In this document: positions 25,956-34,152 of the stretch, piece after piece | How the letters are laid out: each line of letters opens with the position of its first letter | Numbering within the stretch: position 1 is the stretch's first letter | DNA from: Gemmatimonadota bacterium | GTDB lineage: Bacteria > Latescibacterota > UBA2968 > GCA-2709665 | DNA: 64,000 nucleotides | Direction: 5' to 3' | Assembly: GCA_028877215.1 (NCBI GenBank) | Contig: JAPPFJ010000010.1 | Coordinates: 62,001-126,000, forward strand | Notes under the pieces: model-generated | Seen by the model: only the letters and a program-made list of their open reading frames with translations | What the model was told of the DNA's origin: nothing | Databases searched by the model: none | Made by a program: the position numbers and the translations under genes

Positions 25956-26351
25956 GTGGAAGAATCCCATATTCTCGCCCACGACGCCGGAAGCCGGCAG
26001 CCCACGTGTATTTATCGCTGCGGCAATGGCGGCGTGCACGTCTTCTATGGTTATGTAAACGTCGGTATGCCGCCCGAGCACTTCCGGCGGTTCAAGAAGG
26101 CGGTTGATGACGTCCTGACCAACATCACGGATCCCGAGTGGGACGGCCATGTCACCCTGCACTATGGTACCACTTCGCTGGTGCTGTCTGGAAGGGAATT
26201 TGTGCGGTTCGCCTCCACGATCAGCGAAGCCGCCGAGGCCCTTGAGGTCTGCAAGGCAGGCGAAGAGAACGGGCAATGTGGCCCCGAGGTCCTTCCAGAC
26301 CACATCCAGGATCTTGTCTTTCAATCATACGATCGGAATCGTCTGAATTGA
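25956..26351 (+). CDS. Small Cys/His protein with an internal repeat, in the haem regulon
   Basis: About 131 residues from the GTG at 25956, chosen because AGGGAGG precedes it by 8 bases, in the same context (GAAAGGGAGGT) that precedes the ABM gene of the haem operon. The frame stays open back to a TTG at 25761, so a longer N terminus (adding CRLSLPPDCGVFHLLE) cannot be excluded. Visible features: CIYRCGNGGVHVFYG, then a repeated plan of GGVHVFYGYVN...HFRRF and GHVTLHYGTTS...EFVRF, i.e. two related strand-strand-helix units. It loosely recalls DUF6686-type proteins (from memory). No signal peptide. Function unknown; its promoter links it to haem acquisition. With the GTG start the transcript would have a leader of about 280 bases. 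Confidence 0.6.
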   Translation: MEESHILAHDAGSRQPTCIYRCGNGGVHVFYGYVNVGMPPEHFRRFKKAVDDVLTNITDPEWDGHVTLHYGTTSLVLSGREFVRFASTISEAAEALEVCKAGEENGQCGPEVLPDHIQDLVFQSYDRNRLN

Positions 26352-26443
26352 ACTGGCAAAAGGTTGTCGACATTGTACCGGGGAGAGACGGATCCGCATC
26401 GGATTGACGTGATACACTTCGCTGGATGTCCGAAAGATTTTAA

Positions 26444-26500
26444 TTGACATATCTGCCATCGAAGTGTATTATTTTTCATGCGATAATTTTATATATAAAA
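26444..26500 (+). promoter_or_regulatory. Promoter P2 with palindromic operator, driving the haem uptake operon
   Basis: TTGACA (26444-26449), 17 bases, TATTAT (26467-26472), then the perfect palindrome TTTTATATATAAAA at 26487-26500, again 20 bases from the start of the -10 box. It lies about 155 bases upstream of the first operon gene. The rest of the 304-bp gap (26352-26655) contains no gene, and no cobalamin-type riboswitch motif was recognised. Confidence 0.78.
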
Positions 26501-26655
26501 CAAACGCATGTTCTACAAAACGATCGACGAATATGCAAAATGGTCGCCTTATATACAGATCCACATCCAGGCCAATGCTGATTCTCAACTGTGGAATAAG
26601 CAAACCGCGTGGTTTGTATAGTTCCCATTAGCGCGCCGTTGTGCAGGAAATACAA

Positions 26656-27549
26656 ATGGTCGGACGCATTCTTATGATTCTGGTGTGGCTCATCCTCGCC
26701 GTGGCCCCGGTCACGCGGGCCGGCAATGTTGACGGCGAAGGCAGTCGCTCCACTGCTTCGCGCGTCGTATCTGTCGGCGGTTCGCTGACTGAAATCGTCT
26801 ATGCCCTGGAGGCGACGGACGGATTGGTGGGAACCGATACGTCCAGCGGGTACCCGGAAGCGGCTACCCGGCTGCCCCAGGTGGGTTATCAGCGGCGGCT
26901 CTCTGCCGAGGGAGTGCTGTCGCTCAACCCTACGCTGGTGTTGGCGACCGCCGACGCCGGTCCACCCGCGGCGATCGTGCAGATCAGGTCGGCCGGAGTG
27001 CCTGTCATGGTGGTGCCCAACGCGCGAACCACCGATGGCGTCAAAGAGAAGATCCTTACAATCGCCAGGGCGCTGGACCGCGAGGAAAAAGGAGAGGAAC
27101 TGGCGCGGAATCTCGAAGCGGACCTGGTGCTGGCGCGGGAGTTTGTCGCCACAGCGGAAAAGAAACCAAGAGTGCTCTTTATATACGCAAGGGGTCAGGG
27201 CACGATGATGGTATCGGGATCCGGTACGTCGGCACATACGATGATCCAACTTGCGGGGGCGGTAAATGCCGTATCAGGATATGAGAATTACAAGCCGTTG
27301 ACCGCTGAGGCGTTGGTGGCTGCTTCGCCCGACGTAATTCTCATGCTTACATCGGGGCTCGAGAGCCTAGGTGGCGTGGACGGCCTTCTCAAAACGCCGG
27401 GGCTCGCGCTCACACCGGCCGGACAAAATCGCCGGATCGTGGCCATGGACGGGCTTTATCTGCTTGGATTCGGCCCACGCACGGGAAAGGCCGTGCTGGA
27501 ACTGGCACGGAAATTCCATTCGGAGACAGGTGTTTCCGAGGATCGATAA
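26656..27549 (+). CDS. hmuT: Haem ABC transporter substrate-binding protein (HmuT-like)
   Basis: A 297-residue periplasmic haem-binding protein that delivers haem to the HmuUV importer. A signal peptide (MVGRILMILVWLILAVAPVTRA) is clear and lacks a lipobox. The body is the class III binding fold: RVVSVGGSLTEIVYALEATD at the start, ARGQGTMMVSGSGTSAHTMI then AGAVNAVSGYENYKPLTAEA in the second lobe, strongly typical of HmuT/HutB rather than of BtuF. The ATG at 26656 follows AGGAAA; a GTG five codons upstream is the alternative. The permease starts one base after the stop. Confidence 0.92.
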   Translation: MVGRILMILVWLILAVAPVTRAGNVDGEGSRSTASRVVSVGGSLTEIVYALEATDGLVGTDTSSGYPEAATRLPQVGYQRRLSAEGVLSLNPTLVLATADAGPPAAIVQIRSAGVPVMVVPNARTTDGVKEKILTIARALDREEKGEELARNLEADLVLAREFVATAEKKPRVLFIYARGQGTMMVSGSGTSAHTMIQLAGAVNAVSGYENYKPLTAEALVAASPDVILMLTSGLESLGGVDGLLKTPGLALTPAGQNRRIVAMDGLYLLGFGPRTGKAVLELARKFHSETGVSEDR

Positions 27550-27550
27550 C

Positions 27551-28681
27551 GTGAGCGTCACCGACGAGATTTCGTCCCGCCAGATTCCGAAGACAGCCGA
27601 TGGGGGCGTTGCTGCGGACCGACCGGACCGGCGGAAAAAACGCGCAGCCATGGTTCTGTCGGGGTTGGGCGTGCTGCTGGCCGGGATGACACTGGCATCC
27701 GTCGGTACAGGCGCGGTTGCCGCATCTCCGGGGCAGATTCTGGCCATCTTCGGCGAAAAGATGGGCTTGTGGCTGCCCTGGACGTTTCAGCCGCAGCAGG
27801 AAGCCGTTGTAACAGCAATTCGCCTTCCGCGCGTGCTGCTGAACGTGCTTGTCGGCGCCGGACTTTCAGTTTCCGGAGCGGCAATGCAGGGGCTCTTCCG
27901 CAATCCGCTTGCGGATCCGGGCCTGGTGGGCGTGTCCAGCGGCGCGGCTCTGGCGGCGGTCTCCGTGATTGTGCTGGGAGCCACCGTGCTGGAGGGTCTC
28001 TCTTCGGCGCTCGGGCTGTTTACGCTTCCCCTTGCGGCATTCGTCGGCAGCGGCGTGACTACCGTAATCGTCTACAGGCTCTCCAGCGTACAGGGACGTA
28101 CCGTGGTGGCCACCATGCTGCTGGCAGGAATCGCCGTGAACGCGCTGACCGGTTCGGTTACCGGCCTGCTGACCTTCGCGGCGACAGACGAGCAACTTCG
28201 AAATATCACCTTCTGGAGCCTGGGTAATATGGGGGGTGCCACCTGGACGTCGTTGGCCTCCGTGGCGCCCTTTATCCTGATCTCTGTCTGTCTTCTGGTC
28301 CGGTACGCGAGGCCTCTGAACGCCTTTCTGCTGGGAGAGGCCGAAGCGGGCCATCTCGGTGTGCCGGTTCAGCGCATGAAACGCGAAATCGTAGCATTGA
28401 CCGCTTTGGCCGTGGGTGCGTCGGTCGCAGTCACTGGCATTATCGGCTTCGTGGGCCTGGTCGTACCCCACCTGCTTCGCCTCACTGTGGGTCCCGATCA
28501 CCGCTACCTGATGCCCGGTGCGGCTTTGCTCGGGGCGTCTCTCCTGATGGGGGCCGATCTCGCCGCCCGCACGGTCGTAATGCCTGCCGAACTGCCCATC
28601 GGAATTGTGACGGCTATTGTCGGAGCGCCCTTTTTTCTCTATCTGCTGCTGCGAAGCAAACAGAAGATGCAACTGTTATGA
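27551..28681 (+). CDS. hmuU: Haem ABC transporter permease (HmuU, FecCD family)
   Basis: A 376-residue FecCD-type permease with about ten transmembrane helices, forming a homodimer in the inner membrane. Landmarks: RLPRVLLNVLVGAGLSVSGA (coupling to the ATPase), QGLFRNPLADPGLVGVSSGA, TFWSLGNMGG, and IGFVGLVVPHLLRLTVGPDH. The N terminus has a hydrophilic extension of about 30 residues. The GTG start is one base past the hmuT stop, after GAGG. Its stop overlaps the hmuV start (ATGA), showing tight translational coupling. Confidence 0.93.
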   Translation: MSVTDEISSRQIPKTADGGVAADRPDRRKKRAAMVLSGLGVLLAGMTLASVGTGAVAASPGQILAIFGEKMGLWLPWTFQPQQEAVVTAIRLPRVLLNVLVGAGLSVSGAAMQGLFRNPLADPGLVGVSSGAALAAVSVIVLGATVLEGLSSALGLFTLPLAAFVGSGVTTVIVYRLSSVQGRTVVATMLLAGIAVNALTGSVTGLLTFAATDEQLRNITFWSLGNMGGATWTSLASVAPFILISVCLLVRYARPLNAFLLGEAEAGHLGVPVQRMKREIVALTALAVGASVAVTGIIGFVGLVVPHLLRLTVGPDHRYLMPGAALLGASLLMGADLAARTVVMPAELPIGIVTAIVGAPFFLYLLLRSKQKMQLL

Positions 28682-29541
28682 TCGAAGCCGACGAAGTTTC
28701 AGTACATATCGGACAAAAAGCACTGCTGAATCGCGTCAGCATCCAGGTACGACCGGGTGAAATCGTCGCCGTCGTGGGTCCCAACGGGTCGGGAAAAACC
28801 ACGCTGTTCCGGGTGCTGTGCGGCGACCTGTCACCTTCGACCGGCTCGGTCTGGCTGGAAGGATGGTGCCTCGAGGACTGGGCATCGACCGAACAGGCCC
28901 GAAAACGCGCGGTTCTCCCGCAGGCCGCAACACTCGATTTCCCGTTTACAGTTCTGGAGGTCGCGGTTATGGGCCGAATGCCTCACCTGGAGGGTTCCGA
29001 GGGCACTCGAGACTACGCGATTGCGCGCGTCGGTCTCGACATGGCGGGCGTCGGTGAACTGGAAGACAGGATATACCCCACGCTTTCCGGAGGTGAACAG
29101 CAACGGGTGCAGTTCGCGCGGGTTCTTACGCAAATCGGGGAGCAACCCTCTGACGGCCGGCGATATCTTCTGCTCGATGAGCCCACATCCAATCTCGATC
29201 TGGCGCACCAGCATCGGATTCTGTCTACTGCCCGCAACTTTGCCTGTGAGTCGACCGGCGTATTGGCGGTGGTCCACGACCTGAATCTGGCCGCCCAATA
29301 CGCGGATCGCATCCTTGTTCTGAAGGATGGCGAAGAGCTCACCACAGGTGGACCGGCGGAGGTGTTCACGGAGGGAGTCATTGAGCAGGCCTTCGAAGTC
29401 GGAGTACAGGTGATTCCGCACCCCGTACTGGACTGCCCGCTCATCGTTCCGCTTCCCGAGACTTCAGCGAAATCGAGAACCGCCCAAATTGCAGGTGGCT
29501 CGATATTCGGTCCGCAGGCAGGGACTTCGTTCGGTAATTGA
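28678..29541 (+). CDS. hmuV: Haem ABC transporter ATP-binding protein (HmuV)
   Basis: A 287-residue ATPase that powers haem import. Walker A is GPNGSGKTT, the ABC signature LSGGEQQRV, Walker B LLLDEPTSNLDLA and the switch His is in VVHDLNLAAQYAD. The insert around VQFARVLTQIGEQPSDGR, with extra residues between signature and Walker B, is typical of HmuV. The C-terminal ~30 residues after LIVPLPE are low-complexity and unassigned. It starts inside the stop of hmuU; the TonB receptor follows after 68 bases. Confidence 0.95.
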   Translation: MIEADEVSVHIGQKALLNRVSIQVRPGEIVAVVGPNGSGKTTLFRVLCGDLSPSTGSVWLEGWCLEDWASTEQARKRAVLPQAATLDFPFTVLEVAVMGRMPHLEGSEGTRDYAIARVGLDMAGVGELEDRIYPTLSGGEQQRVQFARVLTQIGEQPSDGRRYLLLDEPTSNLDLAHQHRILSTARNFACESTGVLAVVHDLNLAAQYADRILVLKDGEELTTGGPAEVFTEGVIEQAFEVGVQVIPHPVLDCPLIVPLPETSAKSRTAQIAGGSIFGPQAGTSFGN

Positions 29542-29609
29542 CACGATTGACAGATGCCGGAATCAGAAGTCTTGGAGCGAAGACAGCTTTGCTTTAATGG
29601 AGATAATCG

Positions 29610-32021
29610 ATGTCACGCGTCAATTCGTCAGGTACGAAGAATCAGGCCACGCCATCGGAAACGGACGCCAGGCCGGGTGTGTGTCTTGTGACACGCTGTC
29701 TACTTGAGGGGCTCAGATATTCGGGATGGTTCGTGTTCCTGTGCTGCCTGTGCGGTTACGGCGTGGCAAACGGCGATACCGGGCATATCGACGGCGTGGT
29801 GCAAACAGCAGGCGGCGTGCCGCTGGCCAACGTGAATGTGATCGTCGCGAATACACCGGTGGGAACCGTTTCTTCCGCCACCGGGCGATTTTCAATGGAC
29901 GGCATACCTTCCGGTGAACGTACGGTGATCGCAAGCCTCGTCGGCTATCGGAATGCCCGCCGCGAAGTAAGCGTTGTCGATAACGCAGTTTCAAGGATCA
30001 CGATCACTTTGACCCCGGAAACAACCGCACTCCCCGCGATTGTCGTAACCGGAACCAGATCGGCGCAGCGCACTGAAGACACCCCCATCCGGACGCAGGT
30101 CGTCACCAGACGTGAAATTGACGACACGGGGGTGGTCGATCTGGGAAGTCTGTTGTCCGAACAGACCGGGCTTGCCGTCATTTCCGATCACGGCACCGGC
30201 GTTCAGATGCAGGGGTTCGATCCTGATTATACGCTTATACTGGTCGACGGCGAACCCATTATCGGACGCACAGCCGGGACCCTCGACCTGGATCGCTTCC
30301 TGGTGAGCAATCTCGAGCAGGTTGAGATCGTCAAAGGTTCCACCTCCTCGCTCTACGGCAGCGAAGCTCTGGCGGGTGTGATCAATCTGATCACGCGCCT
30401 GCCTGAAAAGCCGTTTTTCGTTTCCATTCGACCTCGATACGGAACGTTCGGCGCCTTGAATTTCACCGGTGAACTGGAATCAAGGCAGCGGGAAGTCGGG
30501 ATTTCACTCTTTGTGGACAGAAGCCGCAGCAGCGGATACGATCATACGCCGGAGACAGTCTCGCCGACCGCGCCAGAATACGTCACCTATACCGCAAGTC
30601 CCAAAATAGTCTATCAGCCGAACGACCGGGTAACGTTGTCCCTGACTGCCAGAGCTTTCCGCGAGAACCAGTACAGTCCGGAGGAGATCACGTCGCACAG
30701 CGGAACCGTGCCCATTGACCGGGACGCACGTCTCACAGACTGGAATATCAAACCCGGAATCATCTTCCAATGGACGCCGAGTCTTCGAATAACCGGTAAA
30801 CTCTACACCGCAAAATACCGGACCAGGAGCGAGCGGACCCGCAGCGATAACGGCGAGGTCTACGACCTGGCGACGTTCGACCAGAACTACCACAAAGCAG
30901 AATTGCAGGTCCATTCGCTGATTGGAAAAACCAACGTCGTAACATTGGGCGCTGGATCGGTGTGGGAATCAGTAGAAGCCGACCGCATCACGGGCGGGCG
31001 CCAATCCTCGCGAAGCGCCTTCGCTTTTCTCCAGGAAGAATGGCTGCCCGCCACCTGGGTCGACGTTGTCGTCGGCGCGCGCGTTGATGCCCACAGCGAA
31101 TACGCGACCCGAGTAAGCCCGAAAGCCGCCCTGCTCGTGAAGTCGCTGCCGTGGCTGCATCTTCGCGGATCCATAGGAAGCGGATTCAAGGCACCCACGT
31201 TTCAACAGCTGTACCTGGATTTCACCAATCCTTCGGTCGGATACTCCGTACTCGGCTCCACGTATGTCCGCGAGGGAATGGCCGCGTTTCAGGAAGAAGG
31301 TCAGATTGCCGCCGTGCTGCAGGACGCCGAGACCCTGGAGCAGATTCGCGCGGAAAACGCCGTCTCGTTCAACACGGGCATTGAAATCGCGCCTGGAAGA
31401 CGCGCGTCCGCCAGCTTCAGCTTCTTTCACAACAACATGAAGGATCTCATCGAGGCTTCGCCGATTGCGCGAAAAAAGAGCGGCCAGAGCGTATACACGT
31501 ATTTCAATCTCAACCGCGTCTTCACCCGCGGTATGGAGAGTGAATTCAAGATACGCATTTCCAGGGAGGCCGGGTTTTCGGCAGGCTATCAGTACCTGGC
31601 TACCGGAGACAGGGACGTACTCGATAGACTCGACGAAGGCAAGGTAGTAACGGTGGATCCGGAGACCAACAAGCTCCGCCGCGTCGAGACCTCCGAATAT
31701 GGCGGCCTCTTCAATCGCTCGACCCACACTGCCACGCTCCGCCTGACCTATCGGAATGAGAAAACCGGCTTCGGTGGCAGCCTGCGCGGGGTATATCGAG
31801 GGCGATACGGTTTTGGGGATCGTAATCTGACGGGCATTCTGGATGCGCCGGACGAGTACGCGCCAGGCTACGAGCTCTGGCACATTTCATTTTCGCAGCG
31901 AGTAAAGGATGCCGCAACGATTCGACTGGGTGTCCGAAACATCTTCGACGAAAAACGGCTGGACTATGTTCCCTCGCTACCCGGCCGAACGTTATACGCA
32001 GATCTGACGAAGATCTTCTGA
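29610..32021 (+). CDS. TonB-dependent outer-membrane receptor (haem/iron, HmuR-like)
   Basis: An 803-residue outer-membrane receptor. A long hydrophilic N terminus (1-37) precedes the signal-type hydrophobic segment at about 38-53; a shorter start is possible but no better ribosome site was found. A CarboxypepD_reg-like domain follows (about 58-136), a TonB-box-like IVVTGTR (144-150), the plug (about 155-260) with QGFDPDYTLILVDGEPIIGR and VEIVKGSTSSLYGSEALAGV, then a 22-strand-type barrel ending in Phe. Neighbours (HmuTUV upstream, HmuY and a haem-degrading ABM enzyme downstream) indicate haem as ligand. Confidence 0.93.
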   Translation: MSRVNSSGTKNQATPSETDARPGVCLVTRCLLEGLRYSGWFVFLCCLCGYGVANGDTGHIDGVVQTAGGVPLANVNVIVANTPVGTVSSATGRFSMDGIPSGERTVIASLVGYRNARREVSVVDNAVSRITITLTPETTALPAIVVTGTRSAQRTEDTPIRTQVVTRREIDDTGVVDLGSLLSEQTGLAVISDHGTGVQMQGFDPDYTLILVDGEPIIGRTAGTLDLDRFLVSNLEQVEIVKGSTSSLYGSEALAGVINLITRLPEKPFFVSIRPRYGTFGALNFTGELESRQREVGISLFVDRSRSSGYDHTPETVSPTAPEYVTYTASPKIVYQPNDRVTLSLTARAFRENQYSPEEITSHSGTVPIDRDARLTDWNIKPGIIFQWTPSLRITGKLYTAKYRTRSERTRSDNGEVYDLATFDQNYHKAELQVHSLIGKTNVVTLGAGSVWESVEADRITGGRQSSRSAFAFLQEEWLPATWVDVVVGARVDAHSEYATRVSPKAALLVKSLPWLHLRGSIGSGFKAPTFQQLYLDFTNPSVGYSVLGSTYVREGMAAFQEEGQIAAVLQDAETLEQIRAENAVSFNTGIEIAPGRRASASFSFFHNNMKDLIEASPIARKKSGQSVYTYFNLNRVFTRGMESEFKIRISREAGFSAGYQYLATGDRDVLDRLDEGKVVTVDPETNKLRRVETSEYGGLFNRSTHTATLRLTYRNEKTGFGGSLRGVYRGRYGFGDRNLTGILDAPDEYAPGYELWHISFSQRVKDAATIRLGVRNIFDEKRLDYVPSLPGRTLYADLTKIF

Positions 32022-32052
32022 TCACTTTTCTATCTCGCCCGTGGAGGATGTA

Positions 32053-33327
32053 ATGAAGTTGCGACGCTTGTTTTACGCCTGCGTTGTCGTCCTTGCAGCC
32101 GTGCCGCTTCTCGCCCAGATGGCTGGCGACGCCGATTTCGACGGCAGCGGCGAAGTCGATTTCCAGGACTTTCTATTGTTCGCCCGCGCGTTCGGGACAA
32201 CGGATCCCCAGTTCGACCTTGACGACAGCGGGATGGTCGATTTTCAGGACTTTTTGTTGTTCGCGAGCGCATTCGGCGGTCCGGCCGAGCCCGACAGGGC
32301 ACCCATTACGACGTTGACGGAGGTCATGGTACGCGACCTTCCGTCCGATCCCAACAGGCAGGACGTATTCACCTATTACAGCCTGAGGGACAGCGCCATC
32401 GTCGCCCGGGCCGACTCCAATTCCACGAAGTGGGACCTCGCATTCAAGTCGACGACAGTCCTGATCAACGGCGGCAGCAGCGGACCGGGCGAGGGCGGCG
32501 CGATCCTGCTGACGGAAACGGACTACGATACCCTTTCAATGGCGCCCGATTCGGAATATGCGGTTGACATGGAGGGACAACCGGCGATTTCTCGGCAATG
32601 GTATACCTATACCCGTCCGCCCAGCCATCACATCCTGATCAATCCGGGCATGGTGCTGGTTGTCCGCACGGCCGATGGACGTTATGCCAAGCTCAAGTTC
32701 ACCAGTTACTATAAGGGCGGGGAGGCAGTACCCTCTTCAGCGGAGGCGAGAGGGCGCTTCCTGAATTTCACCTACACGTTTCAGCCCGATGGCTCGCGTT
32801 CGTTTTCCGCGCCACGAGAAGAAATTCAAACACTGACTGAAGTGATGGTCCGCGACGTCGCCGCCGACACGGGGAACGTGGGTGCCTTCACCTTGTACAG
32901 TCTCCGCGACAGCGGTCTTGTCGCCAGTGCCGACTCCAATTCCACGAAGTGGGACCTCGCGTTCAGGTCCACGACCGTGCTCACGAACAGCGGCAGCAGC
33001 GGGCCTGGAAAGGGCGGCGCGATCGTGCTGACCGCGACGGATTACGATACACTGTCGACGGCGCCCGATTCGGAATACGCCGTCGATCAGGAGGGACAAC
33101 CGGCGATTTCCCGGCAATGGTATACCTATACCGGGCCGCCGAGCCACCAGATCCTGATGAACCCGGGCATCGTGATCGTGGTTCGTACAGCCAACGGGCG
33201 ATACGCCAAGCTCAAGTTCACGAGCTATTACGAGGGAGGGGAGGCGATTCCGGCTGGGGACGCAAGATCTCGCTTCTATCATTTCACGTATACGTTTCAA
33301 CCCGACGGCTCGCGCTCGTTTCGTTGA
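32053..33327 (+). CDS. hmuY: Tandem HmuY-domain haem-binding protein with N-terminal dockerin-like repeats
   Basis: A 424-residue exported protein. The ATG at 32053 follows GGAGG by 5 bases. It has a signal peptide (residues 1-22, no lipobox), then two EF-hand repeats (about 26-76: DADFDGSGEVDFQDFLLFAR and FDLDDSGMVDFQDFLLFAS), then two HmuY domains (about 86-255 and 259-424). Each HmuY copy has YYSLRDS, NSTKWDLAF, GGAI and WYTYT.PPSH, and ends YAKLKFTSYY. HmuY takes haem from host or environmental proteins and passes it to the TonB receptor. Classical HmuY is a single-domain lipoprotein, so both the duplication and the EF-hand tag are unusual. The two copies share an exact 32-base run (32410-32441 and 32929-32960), indicating recent duplication or conversion. 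Confidence 0.88.
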   Translation: MKLRRLFYACVVVLAAVPLLAQMAGDADFDGSGEVDFQDFLLFARAFGTTDPQFDLDDSGMVDFQDFLLFASAFGGPAEPDRAPITTLTEVMVRDLPSDPNRQDVFTYYSLRDSAIVARADSNSTKWDLAFKSTTVLINGGSSGPGEGGAILLTETDYDTLSMAPDSEYAVDMEGQPAISRQWYTYTRPPSHHILINPGMVLVVRTADGRYAKLKFTSYYKGGEAVPSSAEARGRFLNFTYTFQPDGSRSFSAPREEIQTLTEVMVRDVAADTGNVGAFTLYSLRDSGLVASADSNSTKWDLAFRSTTVLTNSGSSGPGKGGAIVLTATDYDTLSTAPDSEYAVDQEGQPAISRQWYTYTGPPSHQILMNPGIVIVVRTANGRYAKLKFTSYYEGGEAIPAGDARSRFYHFTYTFQPDGSRSFR

Positions 33328-33353
33328 TTGACCCTCTGAAAGGGAGGTACACG

Positions 33354-33683
33354 ATGGTCTCCGTTGCGAATCGGATCTACATCCACCCGGACTATGCCGC
33401 GAATTTCGAGGAGCGGTTTCGCAACCGCGCGCATCTGGTGGACGGTATGCCCGGGTTCATCTCCAACAAGGTACTGAGACCCACGAAGAGCGGGGATCCC
33501 TACGTGGTGCTGACCCTATGGGAGTCCCGCGAGGATTTCAAGAACTGGGTGAATTCGGAGGAGTTCCAGAAGGGCCACTCCAGATCGGGAACGCTGCCGA
33601 AAGAGGCGTTCACGGAACCCAGCCACCTTGAAATCCACGAGGTGTTTCTGGACACGGAACGGGAGCACGCGGACGCGGTTTGA
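33354..33683 (+). CDS. Antibiotic-biosynthesis-monooxygenase (ABM) family haem-degrading enzyme, HmoA/IsdG-like
   Basis: A 109-residue dimeric ferredoxin-like protein. Landmarks are ANRIYIHPDYAANFEERFRN, HLVDGMPGFISNKVLRP and YVVLTLWESREDFKNWVNSE followed by EFQKGH. This is the pattern of HmoA-type proteins that open the haem macrocycle to release iron. ATG 33354 follows AGGGAGG by 6 bases; the upstream extension of the frame overlaps hmuY and is discarded. As the last gene of the haem operon, before a strong terminator, it supplies the cytoplasmic degradation step. Confidence 0.88.
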   Translation: MVSVANRIYIHPDYAANFEERFRNRAHLVDGMPGFISNKVLRPTKSGDPYVVLTLWESREDFKNWVNSEEFQKGHSRSGTLPKEAFTEPSHLEIHEVFLDTEREHADAV

Positions 33684-33735
33684 CTAACCTCTTCCGAGCC
33701 ACACCCGCGGCATAGGGATAACTGCGAGGGAACAC

Positions 33736-33775
33736 ACAAGGGGCTACGAGCCATTACTCGTAACCCCTTGTTTTT
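33736..33775 (+). terminator. Rho-independent terminator of the haem operon
   Basis: CAAGGGGCTACGAG (33737-33750) pairs with CTCGTAACCCCTTG (33757-33770), 14 bp with a single mismatch, loop CCATTA, followed by TTTTT (33771-33775). It lies 53 bases after the ABM stop codon and ends just before the 3' end of the opposing tRNA gene. Confidence 0.88.
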
Positions 33776-33777
33776 AT

Positions 33778-33853
33778 GGTCGGGGAGGCGGGATTCGAAC
33801 CCGCGACCCCCTGCTCCCAAAGCAGGTGCTCTGCCGGACTGAGCCACTCCCCG
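33778..33853 (-). tRNA. tRNA-Pro (anticodon TGG)
   Basis: A full cloverleaf on the minus strand: acceptor CGGGGAG/CTCCCCG, D-stem GCTC/GAGC, anticodon stem CCTGC/GCAGG with loop TTTGGGA (anticodon TGG), variable GGGTC, T-stem GCGGG/CCCGC with TTCGAAT, discriminator A and an encoded CCA (33778-33780). Reads CCN proline codons through the modified wobble base. Confidence 0.97.
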
Positions 33854-34152
33854 AACCAACATCCTGGATATCACAATTCCGTTCGGAATATCAACAATTC
33901 ACAGATATTGGGCAAGCAAAAAAGCCGAAACATGCAAGCGTACCACGTAGACCTGAGACAAGCCTCGAATGATGCCCGGCTGTTTATGACACGTATACCC
34001 GTCAACACAATCGATCCCGGTTCTCAACATCCACAGCGCCCGCCATTCCGAGGTCCATGGATTTCACTTGCCCGGACTGACGGCGCAAGGTAATTTGGCG
34101 TGCGGTTGTAACCGAGTCGTCTTGCAAACCGATTTCGAGAGATTCTTTCCCT
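33854..34152. other. Intergenic region upstream of tRNA-Pro and the first dipeptidase
   Basis: About 300 bases with no gene. It should contain the tRNA promoter (minus strand) and the promoter of the dipeptidase (plus strand). AATTCCGTTCGGAATAT (33881-33897) contains the small inverted repeat ATTCCG/CGGAAT. Nothing else was recognised. Confidence 0.4.

Noticed and set aside
25717..26058. Alternative 113-codon ORF overlapping the small haem-regulon gene
   Set aside because: Different frame from the conserved one, Arg/Ser-rich, no ribosome site; the other frame has the strong site and internal repeat.
26473..26655. Possible cobalamin or other riboswitch upstream of the ABC transporter genes
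   Set aside because: No GCCACTG-like B12-box or other known aptamer core seen; transporter and neighbours are haem-specific; the promoter palindrome explains regulation better.
26656..29541. ABC genes as a vitamin B12 (BtuFCD) system
   Set aside because: The binding protein has the HmuT-type GQGTMMVSGSGTSAH region, and HmuY and a haem-degrading ABM enzyme are in the same operon.
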